The notes: generated by a model not told the origin, from the sequence alone. 64,000 nt of DNA from Acidobacteriota bacterium (GCA_016195265.1 JACPZW010000078.1:1-64000), one strand, 5' to 3'. Positions 1-8,056 are shown, counted from the first letter of the stretch. Translations and numbers: made by a program.

Positions 1-22
1 CCGGGGCTCCGCGCCGGGGGGG

Positions 23-67
23 CGCCCCGTTCGGCGCCACCCGCGTTCGGCGAAATTCTGCAACGCC
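23..67 (+). repeat. Partial copy of a dispersed intergenic repeat (right-end type)
   Basis: About 45 bases here match positions 1434-1481 with only a handful of differences. Both carry the blocks TTCGGCGCCAC, CGCGTT and AATTCTGC(A/G)ACGCC in the same order and spacing. A related CTGATTCTGCGAC block follows at 81-93. The element is non-coding and lies just upstream of the first gene. Its left part would lie outside the window, so it may be truncated or merely cut off. Confidence 0.55.
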
Positions 68-172
68 CTCGCCCGTGCCGCTGATTCTGCGACACGACGC
101 CAATGTATACTGCACGCCGCGATTGATGCCAAGGTCAAATCGCGCGTGACGCGTTTGCCACAGGAGGATCCC

Positions 173-1339
173 GTGAAACGTTTGGTGTTGATGATCGTCG
201 TGCTGTTCGGCGTCGCGGCCTACGCGCAGCGCGGAGGCGCGCCGGCCGAGCCGGGCCAGGCGCCGCAGGGCGGCGGCGCCGGTGGAGGACGTGGACGGGG
301 CATGTCCCCTGAGCAACAGGCCGCGCTGGCCGCGCAGACCGAACTCGAGAAGAACACGCCGCAGATTCCCTACGACGCGGTCTCGCTGCCGCTCATGCCC
401 GCCGGCCACACGATCGGCGAGACCGTCGGCGTCGCGCTCAACTCCAAGAAGCACCTCTTCGTCTACACGCGGAGCGGCAACGTCGGGCCCGCGCGCGGCG
501 CGCAGGCGGCGGAGCTCTTCGAGTTCGACGAGACGGGCAAGTTCGTCAAGGAGTGGGGCCCGAACGCGTACGGGTTCTCGTTCGCGCACACCGTCCGCAT
601 CGACAAGGACGACAACGTGTGGGTCACCGACGAAGGCTCGAACATGGTGATGAAGTTCAACCCGCAGGGGCTCGTCACCCTCGTCCTCGGCCGCAAGGAC
701 GAAGCGATTGACTACATGGAGCGCTTCCTCGAGGAAGGCCGGAAGGTCGACCCGGTCACGCTGACGGGTCCGGGCACCGGCGGCGGACGCGGCGGCAGCT
801 TCGGCCGGCCGACCGACGTCGCGTTCGATCTGCAGGGCGACATCTTCGTCGCCGACGGCTACACCAACTCACGCGTCGCGAAGTTCACCAAGGACGGCGA
901 CTTCGTGAAGTCGATCGGCACGCGCGGCAACGCGCCCGGCCAGTTCAGCACGCCGCACACGATCGCCAACGACGCGAAGGGCAACATCTACGTCGGCGAT
1001 CGCGGCAACCAGCGGATTCAGGTGTTCGACCCGGATTTCAATCCGATCCGCATCATCAGTAACGTGCGCGCGCCGTGGGCCATGTGCATCACGCCGCCCA
1101 ACGCGCAGGGCCAGCAGTTCCTGTTCAGCTCGGACGCGGGCGGCAAGATCTACAAGGAGGATCTCGAGGGGCACCTGCTCGGCTGGTTCGGCACGATCGG
1201 CAAGAAGGTCGGGCAGTTCTACTGGGTGCACGAGGTGCACTGCGTCAGCGAGAACGAGCTCTACACGGGCGAAGCACAGAACTGGCGCGTGCAGAAGCTG
1301 ACGCTGAAGCCCGCGCCGCGCTCGACCGCGGCTCGCTAG
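173..1339 (+). CDS. Exported NHL-repeat six-bladed beta-propeller protein
   Basis: The protein has 388 residues with a cleavable signal peptide (MKRLVLMIVVLFGVAAYAQ) followed by a Gly/Ala/Pro-rich linker. From about residue 60 to the end it shows NHL-type blades, with recurrent motifs such as RPTDVAFD, GDIFVAD and RIQVFD. This is the fold of peptidylglycine alpha-amidating lyase-like and other exported propellers; the catalytic role is not evident. I chose GTG at 173 over GTG at 146 because AGGAGG at 162-167 lies six bases before it and the signal peptide starts there. A TATACT hexamer at 106-111 could be the -10 box. It appears monocistronic, followed by a repeat element. Confidence 0.85.
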   Translation: MKRLVLMIVVLFGVAAYAQRGGAPAEPGQAPQGGGAGGGRGRGMSPEQQAALAAQTELEKNTPQIPYDAVSLPLMPAGHTIGETVGVALNSKKHLFVYTRSGNVGPARGAQAAELFEFDETGKFVKEWGPNAYGFSFAHTVRIDKDDNVWVTDEGSNMVMKFNPQGLVTLVLGRKDEAIDYMERFLEEGRKVDPVTLTGPGTGGGRGGSFGRPTDVAFDLQGDIFVADGYTNSRVAKFTKDGDFVKSIGTRGNAPGQFSTPHTIANDAKGNIYVGDRGNQRIQVFDPDFNPIRIISNVRAPWAMCITPPNAQGQQFLFSSDAGGKIYKEDLEGHLLGWFGTIGKKVGQFYWVHEVHCVSENELYTGEAQNWRVQKLTLKPAPRSTAAR

Positions 1340-1350
1340 ACGAAAAAACG

Positions 1351-1477
1351 CGCCGCAGAATTAGTCGATCTCGGGTCCTGTCCGCGAACAGCCCGCTCGT
1401 GGCCACCCGAACGCGACTGATCCTGCGGCGCAATACGCCCGGTTCGGCGCCACACGCGTTCTGCTAATTCTGCGACG
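1351..1477. repeat. MITE-like element bounded by imperfect 14-bp inverted repeats
   Basis: CGCCGCAGAATTAG at 1351-1364 and CTAATTCTGCGACG at 1464-1477 are inverted repeats matching at 13 of 14 positions. They enclose about 100 non-coding bases. Positions 1366-1394 recur exactly at 9111-9139, and the right end recurs at 23-67. The element begins 11 bases after the NHL gene's stop and ends 11 bases before the start of the broken HNH gene. No coding capacity or target-site duplication is obvious, so a small non-autonomous element is an inference. Confidence 0.6.
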
Positions 1478-1488
1478 CCGCCATTCCA

Positions 1489-2092
1489 ATGGCCGACATT
1501 GAGCTCTCCATTCGGATGGCGGCATTTCGATTCCTCGAAGAGCAATCGCGCCTTGCCGGCCAGGACGGCGCGCTTTCGAGGAAGTTGCTCGAGCGCGGGT
1601 TCGTCCACGAAGGTCAGCGCGTCCCTCTGGTCGGTCCGTCAGGCATCTTCAAGCCTCGCGCGCTTCGTTCCATTCCGTTGATATACGACTCGCCTATTCC
1701 GGCAGCGGCTGTATCAGACGGAGTTTCGCGAGCGCGTCGTTCGCGCCTATCAGCATCACTGTGCGGTGTGCCGGCTCAAACGCGACGAACTGCTCGAGGC
1801 CGCGCATATCATGCCTGATGCGGATCCGCTCGGCGTGCCGGCCGTTCCCAACGGCCTCGCGCTGTGCAAGCTTCATCATGCCGCCTTCGATCGGTACCTC
1901 ATTGGAATCACGCCCGACTCCGTTGTCGAAGTGCGGCAAGACGTGCTCGATGAGTCGGACGGCCCGATGTTGATTCATGGTCTTCAGGGATTCAACGGCG
2001 CACGACTGCTCACGCCGAGTCGAAATGCGTGGAAGCCTGATCGACGACTGCTGGAAGAGCGATATCAGCTCTTTCGGCGGGCAGCCCGATAA
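1489..2092 (+). pseudogene. HNH restriction-type endonuclease, internally deleted and frameshifted
   Basis: The first part (1489 to about 1677) encodes an N-terminus typical of a family of roughly 290-residue putative HNH restriction endonucleases: MADIELSIRMAAFRFLEEQ, then GFVHEGQRVPL and GPSGIFKPRAL. The frame then changes. From about 1682 the +2-frame sequence resumes at the end of the family, with CAVCRLKRDELLEAAHI and GLALCKLHHAAFDR, the two Cys pairs and the His-rich HNH/zinc core. Roughly 110 codons of the middle are missing and the two halves are in different frames. It is therefore a decayed gene: only the C-terminal HNH core could still be translated, from a start near 1766. The repeat at 1351-1477 sits directly upstream. 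Confidence 0.75.
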
Positions 2093-2509
2093 ACCTGGAA
2101 TCGACGGCTCGAGGGCGTGCGGAGCGACGGCTCGATCGGCGAGGCTTCCCATCGCTGAAGTTCGAGAAGGATTGCTAAGGCGCCGCCGCACCGTGGCAGG
2201 GATCGCGCGTCCCTTGAAGACCAGCGGTTCGTCGCCGTCGTTCCACCAGCGGTGGGACACGTTCGCCGGAAAGCACGCTGGCTCTCCAGCTCTGATCGTG
2301 ACCGTGCGCGCGCCCACGCGGCCCGACTGCACGCCGCGCAGCACGACGCCTTCCTCGCGCTGGCCGATGTGAATGTGCAGCGGTGGCCCCTGGGCGTGCG
2401 GCGGCACGCCGCCTTCGATCTCCAGGACGACCTGATCGCGATCGCGGACGCGGCGAATACGCAGCCATTCACCGGTGTGACGATGCTCGAGCTGTAAATG
2501 AGTGTCCAT
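1694..2509 (-). CDS. Cupin-domain protein with a probably aberrant C-terminus
   Basis: The start is ATG at 2509, which overlaps the stop of the upstream cytochrome gene (TGATG), so the two are probably translationally coupled. Residues 1 to about 105 form a single cupin: HIHIGQREEGVVLRGV carries the HxHxxxxE metal-binding motif and FPANVSHRWWNDGDEPL is the second conserved motif. The reading frame stays open to 1694. However, everything after about 2190 is low-homology, and from 2092 down it is simply the antisense of the broken HNH gene. The genuine gene probably lost its normal C-terminus through deletion or frameshift. The N-terminal cupin is well supported; the 3' boundary is not. Ligand and activity are unknown. 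Confidence 0.55.
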   Translation of the reverse strand: MDTHLQLEHRHTGEWLRIRRVRDRDQVVLEIEGGVPPHAQGPPLHIHIGQREEGVVLRGVQSGRVGARTVTIRAGEPACFPANVSHRWWNDGDEPLVFKGRAIPATVRRRLSNPSRTSAMGSLADRAVAPHALEPSIPGLSGCPPKELISLFQQSSIRLPRISTRREQSCAVESLKTMNQHRAVRLIEHVLPHFDNGVGRDSNEVPIEGGMMKLAQREAVGNGRHAERIRIRHDMRGLEQFVAFEPAHRTVMLIGANDALAKLRLIQPLPE

Positions 2510-3573
2510 CACCGCCGCGACGCAGTGCGTCGCGCCTCCGAAGACAAGGGTTGGTTCTGATCGCCGGCGCCGTGCGAGAACGTGCACACTGGACACAGCG
2601 TCGGCGGTTGCGAATTGTCAACATGGTGCCGCACCGGCGAGAGCGTCTGCAGATACACGAAGACCGCGCCGAGATCGTCGTCCGTCATGTTGCGGTAGAC
2701 GCGCCACGGCATGATCTGATTCAGCGTCCGCGCCTTCACCTGCCCGGCGCGAATGGCGTCGATGAACAAACGCGCGTCGTAATAAGGAATGCCCGACGGA
2801 TCCGGCGTGAGGTTGGCGGACGCGACGCGTCCCCACGGTCCTTCCGCCACGAAGCCGCCGGCGAACGGCAGATTCGGCATCGGCCGGCCCTGCTGCTGCG
2901 GCGTGTGGCACTCCGCGCACGAAGCGATGGTTGACAGGTACGCGCCTCGTTTCACAGGCGTGGAGACGTCCGGCGGGGGCACGGCCTGGGTGACGGGCTG
3001 CGGCGCCGCGCGAATCAGGTATCGCACGGGAAACGCGACGCGTGTCGCCGGCAAGAGATTGCGCACGGACGGAAGCGTGCGCAGGAACACGACAATCGAC
3101 GCGAGGTCTTCGTCCGACAGCGCGCGGTATCGCTGGTAGGGCATCATCGGGAACAGCGCGCGTCCGTCGTGGCCGATGCCCTCGCGAATCGCGCGCGCCA
3201 GCATGTCGTCGGTCCACGAGCCCGTCCCGGTGTCCGAATCGGGAGTGAGATTGGGCGCCACGACGTGGCCCGGCAGTTCCTTGTAGACGATCATGTCCTG
3301 GCCGGTGCCCTCCCGCCCCGCGGGAATCGGCGCATCGTGGCGGCTCCAGTCGTGCGGCGAATGGCAATCAAGGCAGCCGGTCACGGCGGTGACCAGATAG
3401 CGCCCCCGGGCCAGCCGCCCGGGCGTTCGCGCGAACGTCCGGGTCGACACCGCGCGCGCGCGCGGCCCGACAATCGGGCGCCATCCGACGGTGACGCTGA
3501 CGGCCGCGACGATCAGGAGCCCGGCGAACAGCGCGCCTCCCGCGATCCCCTTCCGCATCGTGGTCATCGTCAT
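2509..3573 (-). CDS. Exported or membrane-anchored diheme cytochrome c
   Basis: The protein has 354 residues with an N-terminal hydrophobic segment (about residues 8-30) and two class I cytochrome c domains. Their heme sites are CLDCH near residue 65 and CAECH near residue 216, each followed by an axial Met region (FPMMPYQRY; QIMPWRVYR). The repeated ANLTPD element is typical of the cytochrome c subunits that take electrons from periplasmic dehydrogenases. A GGGAGG ribosome-binding site sits six bases before ATG 3573. It is divergent from a TetR regulator, with two palindromic operators in the shared upstream region, so it is the likely regulated target. It overlaps the cupin gene start. Confidence 0.85.
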   Translation of the reverse strand: MTMTTMRKGIAGGALFAGLLIVAAVSVTVGWRPIVGPRARAVSTRTFARTPGRLARGRYLVTAVTGCLDCHSPHDWSRHDAPIPAGREGTGQDMIVYKELPGHVVAPNLTPDSDTGTGSWTDDMLARAIREGIGHDGRALFPMMPYQRYRALSDEDLASIVVFLRTLPSVRNLLPATRVAFPVRYLIRAAPQPVTQAVPPPDVSTPVKRGAYLSTIASCAECHTPQQQGRPMPNLPFAGGFVAEGPWGRVASANLTPDPSGIPYYDARLFIDAIRAGQVKARTLNQIMPWRVYRNMTDDDLGAVFVYLQTLSPVRHHVDNSQPPTLCPVCTFSHGAGDQNQPLSSEARRTASRR

Positions 3574-3603
3574 CGGTCCTCCCGGCGGCGCCTGCGTGCT
3601 ACA

Positions 3604-3663
3604 CTTGACACCATGTCAAGCAACAGGCGTCAGCGTAAGCAATCACTTGACACCATGTCAAGT
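3604..3663. promoter_or_regulatory. Twin palindromic operators in the TetR/cytochrome intergenic region
   Basis: CTTGACACCATGTCAAG at 3604-3620 and ACTTGACACCATGTCAAGT at 3645-3663 are near-perfect dyads (arms CTTGACA/TGTCAAG, 3-base centre). Their centres are exactly 42 bp apart, about four helical turns. Each arm contains TTGACA, a consensus -35 hexamer readable on either strand. Both possible start codons of the TetR gene (ATG 3613 and ATG 3655) lie inside the palindromes. The layout fits autorepression and repression of the divergent cytochrome gene. I could not identify convincing -10 boxes. Confidence 0.75.
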
Positions 3664-4272
3664 GCCGGGGGCGGCGGCGATCCTGCCACACGGCGGCGCA
3701 TCCTCGACGCCGCGCAGCAGCTCATCACCGGGCGCCGCGGCGCCGAGGTCACGCTGGCCGAGGTCGCCCGCGCCGCGCGCGTCTCGCGCCAGGCGCTCTA
3801 CCTGCATTTTGCCGATCGGGCCGCGCTCTTTCTGGCGCTCGTGCGGCATGCCGACGCGCAACGGGGACTGGCGGCGGCGATTCAGCGCGTCGCGGACGCG
3901 CCGACGGGCGTGGCCGCGCTCCGCGAAGCCGTCGCGATGCAATCGAGGATGAACCCGAAGATCTGGCCGCTGGCGCGCCATTTCGAGTCCGTTCGTCGTC
4001 GCGACGAGGCGGCCGAACGATCCTGGCAGGATCGGATGGAGGGCCGGCTGACGGGGTGTCGCATGGGAGTCGCGCGCCTCGCTCGCGAAGGCACGCTCCG
4101 GCGAGGGCTGACGCCGGAGGTCGCCGCCGATCTGCTCTGGACCCTCACCTCGCTGCGCACGTGGGAAGACCTCGTGTTGGAGCGCGGCTGGAGCGCGAAG
4201 CAGTACGAGAAACGTCTCGGCGACGTGCTGCTGATGGTGCTGACGAACAGCGGGATGACGCGGGCGCGTTGA
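3613..4272 (+). CDS. TetR/AcrR-family transcriptional regulator
   Basis: The protein has 219 residues. The helix-turn-helix domain spans about residues 28-75 (RRILDAAQQLI, VTLAEVARAARVSRQALYLHF, the canonical TetR recognition-helix pattern). The rest is an all-helical ligand/dimerisation domain that resembles TetR_C families in length only. Two starts are possible, ATG 3613 and ATG 3655; neither has a Shine-Dalgarno sequence and each lies in an operator palindrome. The longer form encodes a duplicated MSS...DTMSS stretch created by the operator repeat. It probably binds the two dyads and controls itself and the divergent diheme cytochrome/cupin pair. The inducer is unknown. Confidence 0.85.
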   Translation: MSSNRRQRKQSLDTMSSAGGGGDPATRRRILDAAQQLITGRRGAEVTLAEVARAARVSRQALYLHFADRAALFLALVRHADAQRGLAAAIQRVADAPTGVAALREAVAMQSRMNPKIWPLARHFESVRRRDEAAERSWQDRMEGRLTGCRMGVARLAREGTLRRGLTPEVAADLLWTLTSLRTWEDLVLERGWSAKQYEKRLGDVLLMVLTNSGMTRAR

Positions 4273-4297
4273 CAACCGTCCGCGCCGGCCATAACGT
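4269..4297 (+). promoter_or_regulatory. Possible promoter of the amidohydrolase/cytochrome pair
   Basis: A perfect TTGACA (4269-4274) overlaps the TetR stop codon. It is followed after 17 bases by the weak -10 candidate TAACGT (4292-4297). It lies 42 bases before ATG 4339. The -35 match is strong and the -10 match poor. Confidence 0.35.
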
Positions 4298-4338
4298 GCG
4301 ACCGATCAGATCCGCGGTTCGTGCTGGAGGGCTGCGCG

Positions 4339-5694
4339 ATGCGATGGAAGACCGCGTTGACGGCGGCGTTCGGGATCTTCATGGCGATCGCGCTGTGGGC
4401 GCAGACTCCCGCGACTCCCTGGCGAGGAGCGGGCGCGCCACCGTGTGTGGGATCCGACGGCGGCGTCTATCAATGCCCGCCGGCGTCTGGAGTCGTGGCG
4501 ATTCGCGCCGGTCACCTGTTCGACAGCAAGACCGGCCAGATGTCGACGAGGCAGATCGTGCTTCTTCTCGGCGATCGCATCACCGCCGTCGGACCCGAGG
4601 CTCAGGTCAAAATTCCTGCGGGGGCTCGAATCCTCGACCTGACCCGCGCGACAGTGCTGCCCGGCTTGATCGACGCCCATACGCACATGTTCAACACGCG
4701 CGGGCCAAAAACGACGACTGAGAACGCGATGCTCGTCGCCGTGCAGAACGTGCGGGACGATCTCCGGGCGGGTTTCACCGCGGCGCGCGACATGAGCTCG
4801 CACGGCAACGGCTACGCCGACGTCGAGATCCGCAACGCGATCAACCAGGGTCGCATCGACGGTCCCAGGTTTCAGGTCTCGACCCTGGGCATCGCGTGGG
4901 GCGCCACTCCGGCCACCGCGCCGGCGAACCCGTTGGCCAGCACCGTGGTCCGCTCGGTTGAAGACGCCCGCGCCGCGGTCCGCGAGCAGATCGGACACGG
5001 CGCGGACTGGATCAAGCTGTACCCCGCGGGGAATTACTCCTTCACCGCCACGGGCGAGGCGCAATACGTCGTGACGTATCCGTTGCCGGTCCTGCAGGCG
5101 CTGATTGACGAAACGCACCGCCTCGGCCACAAGGCCGGCTGTCACGTCTACGGCGGCGAAGGCCAGAAGAACGCCATCGTCGCCGGCTGCGACACGATCG
5201 AGCACGGGTTCGGCTTGAACCAGGAGCAGGTCGACATGATGGTCGTGAAAAAGCTGTACTACGATCCGACGCTGGTCCGCTACACCGAGCCGTACATGGA
5301 CGATGACGACAACAGGAGGACGGGCGGCAAGTACCGGATGATTCCTATTTTCGAAAGTGCCGCGCGGATGGCGGCCGCGACTACGGGCATCAAGGTCATG
5401 ATGGGCAGCGGCGTCGACGGCTCGACGTTCCCGCACGGGACTCAGGCGCTCGAATTCGAGTGGCTGGTGAAGCGCGCGGGCCTGAGTCCGGCCCGGGCCA
5501 TTCAGGCTGGCACGACGATTAACGCCGAAGTGCTGGGATGGCAGGACCGGATCGGCTCGATCGACCAGGGCAAGTTCGCCGACCTGATCGCCGTGTCGGG
5601 CGATCCGCTGGCCGACATCACCGAACTACAGCGGGTAAAATTCGTGATGAAGGGCGGCAAGATCGTGAAAGACGAATTGACGTCAGAACGGTAA
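4339..5694 (+). CDS. Exported metal-dependent amidohydrolase
   Basis: The protein has 451 residues with a signal peptide ending near ALWAQ. It belongs to the imidazolonepropionase/prolidase-like branch of the amidohydrolase superfamily (TIM barrel plus small beta domain). Visible metal-site elements are IDAHTHMF near residue 113, the Lys in DWIKLYPAG near 224, CHVYGGEGQ near 268, IEHGF near 288 and the late Asp in GSGVDGS near 358. Residues 25-110 and the C-terminus (GSIDQGKFADLIAV, VMKGGKIVKD) form the beta sandwich. ATG 4339 is preferred over GTG 4321 because GGAGGG at 4326-4331 precedes it. A cytochrome c gene follows four bases after its stop, suggesting an operon. The substrate is unknown. 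Confidence 0.85.
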   Translation: MRWKTALTAAFGIFMAIALWAQTPATPWRGAGAPPCVGSDGGVYQCPPASGVVAIRAGHLFDSKTGQMSTRQIVLLLGDRITAVGPEAQVKIPAGARILDLTRATVLPGLIDAHTHMFNTRGPKTTTENAMLVAVQNVRDDLRAGFTAARDMSSHGNGYADVEIRNAINQGRIDGPRFQVSTLGIAWGATPATAPANPLASTVVRSVEDARAAVREQIGHGADWIKLYPAGNYSFTATGEAQYVVTYPLPVLQALIDETHRLGHKAGCHVYGGEGQKNAIVAGCDTIEHGFGLNQEQVDMMVVKKLYYDPTLVRYTEPYMDDDDNRRTGGKYRMIPIFESAARMAAATTGIKVMMGSGVDGSTFPHGTQALEFEWLVKRAGLSPARAIQAGTTINAEVLGWQDRIGSIDQGKFADLIAVSGDPLADITELQRVKFVMKGGKIVKDELTSER

Positions 5695-5698
5695 CGCT

Positions 5699-6199
5699 AT
5701 GAAACAGTCGCTGTGGTTGACGTTGATCTCGAGCGCAGTCGTCGCCGTGGCGGCCACGGCTCAAACGCCGGACGCCTCCGACATCGCCGAAGGGCTGAGA
5801 CTTTATCGGCAGAAGGCCAGTTGCCAGTCGTGCCACGGCTGGGCGGCCGACGGTCGCAAGTCGGACAACCAGATGCCCGACGGCCCGAACCTGCGGGAAA
5901 CCAAGCTCGGTCGTGCGGGCCTGGTCATGACGATCAAATGCGGGCGGCTCAACTCGTCGATGCCTGCGTTCGACAAGTTCGCGTATTCGGACGGCCGGTG
6001 TTACGGCAAGACGCAAGCTGATCTGAAAGCGTATCCGACGCGCATGCCCGACCCGCCTTCGACGCTGCAGCCGCGCGAGATCGAACTGATTGCCGACTTC
6101 CTCATAGGGAAGGTCGTCGGCAAGGGTCCGATGGATCACGCCAGGTGCGTCGAATACTGGGGCGCTGACGTCGAAGCCTGCAGAGAGTTTCCAAAGTAG
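5699..6199 (+). CDS. Periplasmic monoheme cytochrome c
   Basis: The protein has 166 residues: signal peptide to about residue 20 (VAATAQ), then one heme c site CQSCH near residue 42. A possible distal Met lies in SSMPAFDKF. Four further Cys outside the heme motif (CGRL, GRCYG, ARCVEY, EACREF) may form disulfides. The length and the GLRLYRQKASCQSC lead-in are typical of small cytochromes that accept electrons from PQQ alcohol dehydrogenases. It lies four bases after the amidohydrolase gene. Its TAG stop is the first triplet of the REPIN-like repeat that separates it from the convergent PQQ dehydrogenase. Confidence 0.8.
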   Translation: MKQSLWLTLISSAVVAVAATAQTPDASDIAEGLRLYRQKASCQSCHGWAADGRKSDNQMPDGPNLRETKLGRAGLVMTIKCGRLNSSMPAFDKFAYSDGRCYGKTQADLKAYPTRMPDPPSTLQPREIELIADFLIGKVVGKGPMDHARCVEYWGADVEACREFPK

Positions 6200-6252
6200 G
6201 GCGGGGCCTTCTGGACCCGCCTGATCAGCCGGGTCCGAGAGGACCCGGCCTA
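6197..6252. repeat. REPIN-like double palindrome between convergent genes
   Basis: Two copies of a roughly 29-base unit lie in inverted orientation and share a central TGATCA: 6197-6225 and 6224-6252. Each unit is itself a hairpin of the form CGGGTCC-N4-GGACCCG flanked by TAGG and CTGAT. A single copy of the same unit is at 13409-13437. The position between convergent stops (6199 and 6269) suggests it also works as a bidirectional terminator, although no U-tract is present. Confidence 0.7.
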
Positions 6253-6268
6253 CGTACCCGCCAGCCGT

Positions 6269-8017
6269 CTAATTCAGCGCGAACACGAACAGGTAGCTCG
6301 CATCCTGCAGCTTGTCGAAGTTCACCGGATGCAGGTGGCGGCCGCCGGCCTGCACGGCGAGATACTGCTTCGGTCCAATCGCGTACGTGACGGGTGCGCC
6401 TTTGAGCGCAGTGCCGACGTTGAAGCGCCAGAGCTCCTCGAGCGTCTCGTCGTTGTAGGCGACGATCCATCCATCCTGCAGAGCGGTGAACAGCACGCCG
6501 CCGGCCGTGTCCGTCGCCCCCGATCGGATTTCGATGTCGGTGACGGCCTTCGCGATCACCCTGTGCTTGATCGTGTCGAACGCGGTGACGGAGCCGTAAT
6601 ACAGATCGCTGCTGAACGTGCGCTTCTCGCTCTTCTTTTCGTCGATGCCGCCCTGCGGCGAGAGGAACGCGACGGCCGCGCCGTTGGTCGAGAAGCATCC
6701 CTCGATCCCGACGCCGTAAGCGATGTTCTTGATCGGGTTGTACGCGGTCGGCTGGTGGGCGATGCCGCCGTGCCAGGTCGGGCACGTGCGCTTCGTGCCG
6801 TCGCCGCGCAGCGCCCGCGCCGCCGGGTTGTAGATCTGCACGTCGAGTTTCGGATCGTACTCGAGCGGCATGCCGGTCTTGGGATTGAGCCCTTTGGTCC
6901 AGTTCAGGTCGTTTACGTACTGGGCGCCCTTGATGAATTTTCCGGTCGTGCGATCCAGCGAATAATAGAATCCGTTGCGCCCGAAGTGGCCGACGACCTT
7001 GCGCGTCTGTCCGTCGATCGTCGTGTCGTACAGCATGTGCACGCCGACCTCGTCGTAGTCCCACGAGTCGTTCGGCGTGTACTGGAAATACCAGGCAAGC
7101 TTGCCCGTGTCGACATTCAGCGCAACGACGGAATTCGTATAGAGATTGTCGCCGGGCCGCGCCTGCGGATCGTATTGCGGGATCGGGTTGCCGGTTCCCC
7201 AAAGCGTGAGCCGCGTGGCCGGATCGTACGAGCCGGTCTGCCAGAGGCCGCCGCCGCCCGTCTTCCAGGCGTTGTTGGTGTCTTTCCACGTCTCGCTGCC
7301 CGGCTCGCCCGGCTTCGGCACGGCGTACCACCGCCAGAGCTCCTTGCCGGTCCGCGCATCGAGCGCGGCGATCCAGCCGCGCGTCTTCCCGTCGCCCGCG
7401 CCGTTGGCGACGATGACCTTGCCTTCGGCCGTAATCGGCGCCGCGAAAAACTTCTCCCGGCTGCCGAATTCGTTGGCGGTGGCCACCTTCTGGTCCCAGA
7501 CGATTTCGCCGGTGTCCCGGTTGACGGCAATCACGCGGCCGTCGGGAAGGTTGGCGATCACCAGATCCTCCCAGAGGGCGATCCCGCGGGTGCGCGGAAT
7601 GTTGCCCGCGTGCTTCACCCCGGGATCGGCCACCCAGACGATCTGGCCCCTGTTCGGATCGCGCACATCGATCTTGTAGAGCGTTCCCCAGCCGTCGGTC
7701 GTGTACATGCGGCCGTTGTCGATGAGCGGATTCACTTCGTTTTCCGGCCCGTTCTGGCCGACGTCCTGCAGACCGCCGAGCGCCAGGGCCCAGACCATGC
7801 GCAGGCTCTTGACGTTGTCCCGGTTGATCTGCGACAGCTTCGAGTAGCGCGTGGACGCGTAGTCGCCGTTCATCATGAGCCAGTTCTGCGGCTCACTCGG
7901 CGCGTTGATCAGCCGATCCTTGTTGACCGTCATCGTGTATTGCGCGGCCAACGTCGCGGCCCCCAACGCGACGATCAGCACGGCGGGGAGCATGGCGACG
8001 GCGACAATCCTGCGCAT
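6269..8017 (-). CDS. PQQ-dependent dehydrogenase (quinoprotein, eight-bladed propeller)
   Basis: The protein has 582 residues: signal peptide to about residue 24, then the pyrroloquinoline-quinone propeller with W-motif blades (DTGEIVWDQKV, RTGKELWRWY, DTGKLAWYFQ). The segment GNPIPQYDPQARPGDNLYTNSVVALN is characteristic of periplasmic PQQ alcohol dehydrogenases. The HPVNFDK tail replaces the C-terminal cytochrome domain found in quinohemoproteins, so electrons must pass to a separate cytochrome c. I chose ATG 8017 because GGAGGA lies seven bases upstream and the signal peptide begins there. The frame is open further upstream only because it runs through a decayed nucleotidyltransferase. A conserved promoter-like motif lies 40 bases before the start. 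Confidence 0.9.
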   Translation of the reverse strand: MRRIVAVAMLPAVLIVALGAATLAAQYTMTVNKDRLINAPSEPQNWLMMNGDYASTRYSKLSQINRDNVKSLRMVWALALGGLQDVGQNGPENEVNPLIDNGRMYTTDGWGTLYKIDVRDPNRGQIVWVADPGVKHAGNIPRTRGIALWEDLVIANLPDGRVIAVNRDTGEIVWDQKVATANEFGSREKFFAAPITAEGKVIVANGAGDGKTRGWIAALDARTGKELWRWYAVPKPGEPGSETWKDTNNAWKTGGGGLWQTGSYDPATRLTLWGTGNPIPQYDPQARPGDNLYTNSVVALNVDTGKLAWYFQYTPNDSWDYDEVGVHMLYDTTIDGQTRKVVGHFGRNGFYYSLDRTTGKFIKGAQYVNDLNWTKGLNPKTGMPLEYDPKLDVQIYNPAARALRGDGTKRTCPTWHGGIAHQPTAYNPIKNIAYGVGIEGCFSTNGAAVAFLSPQGGIDEKKSEKRTFSSDLYYGSVTAFDTIKHRVIAKAVTDIEIRSGATDTAGGVLFTALQDGWIVAYNDETLEELWRFNVGTALKGAPVTYAIGPKQYLAVQAGGRHLHPVNFDKLQDASYLFVFALN

Positions 8018-8056
8018 ACAGATCCTCCGCGGAAGGCGGCGAGTTTTGGACCCCGG

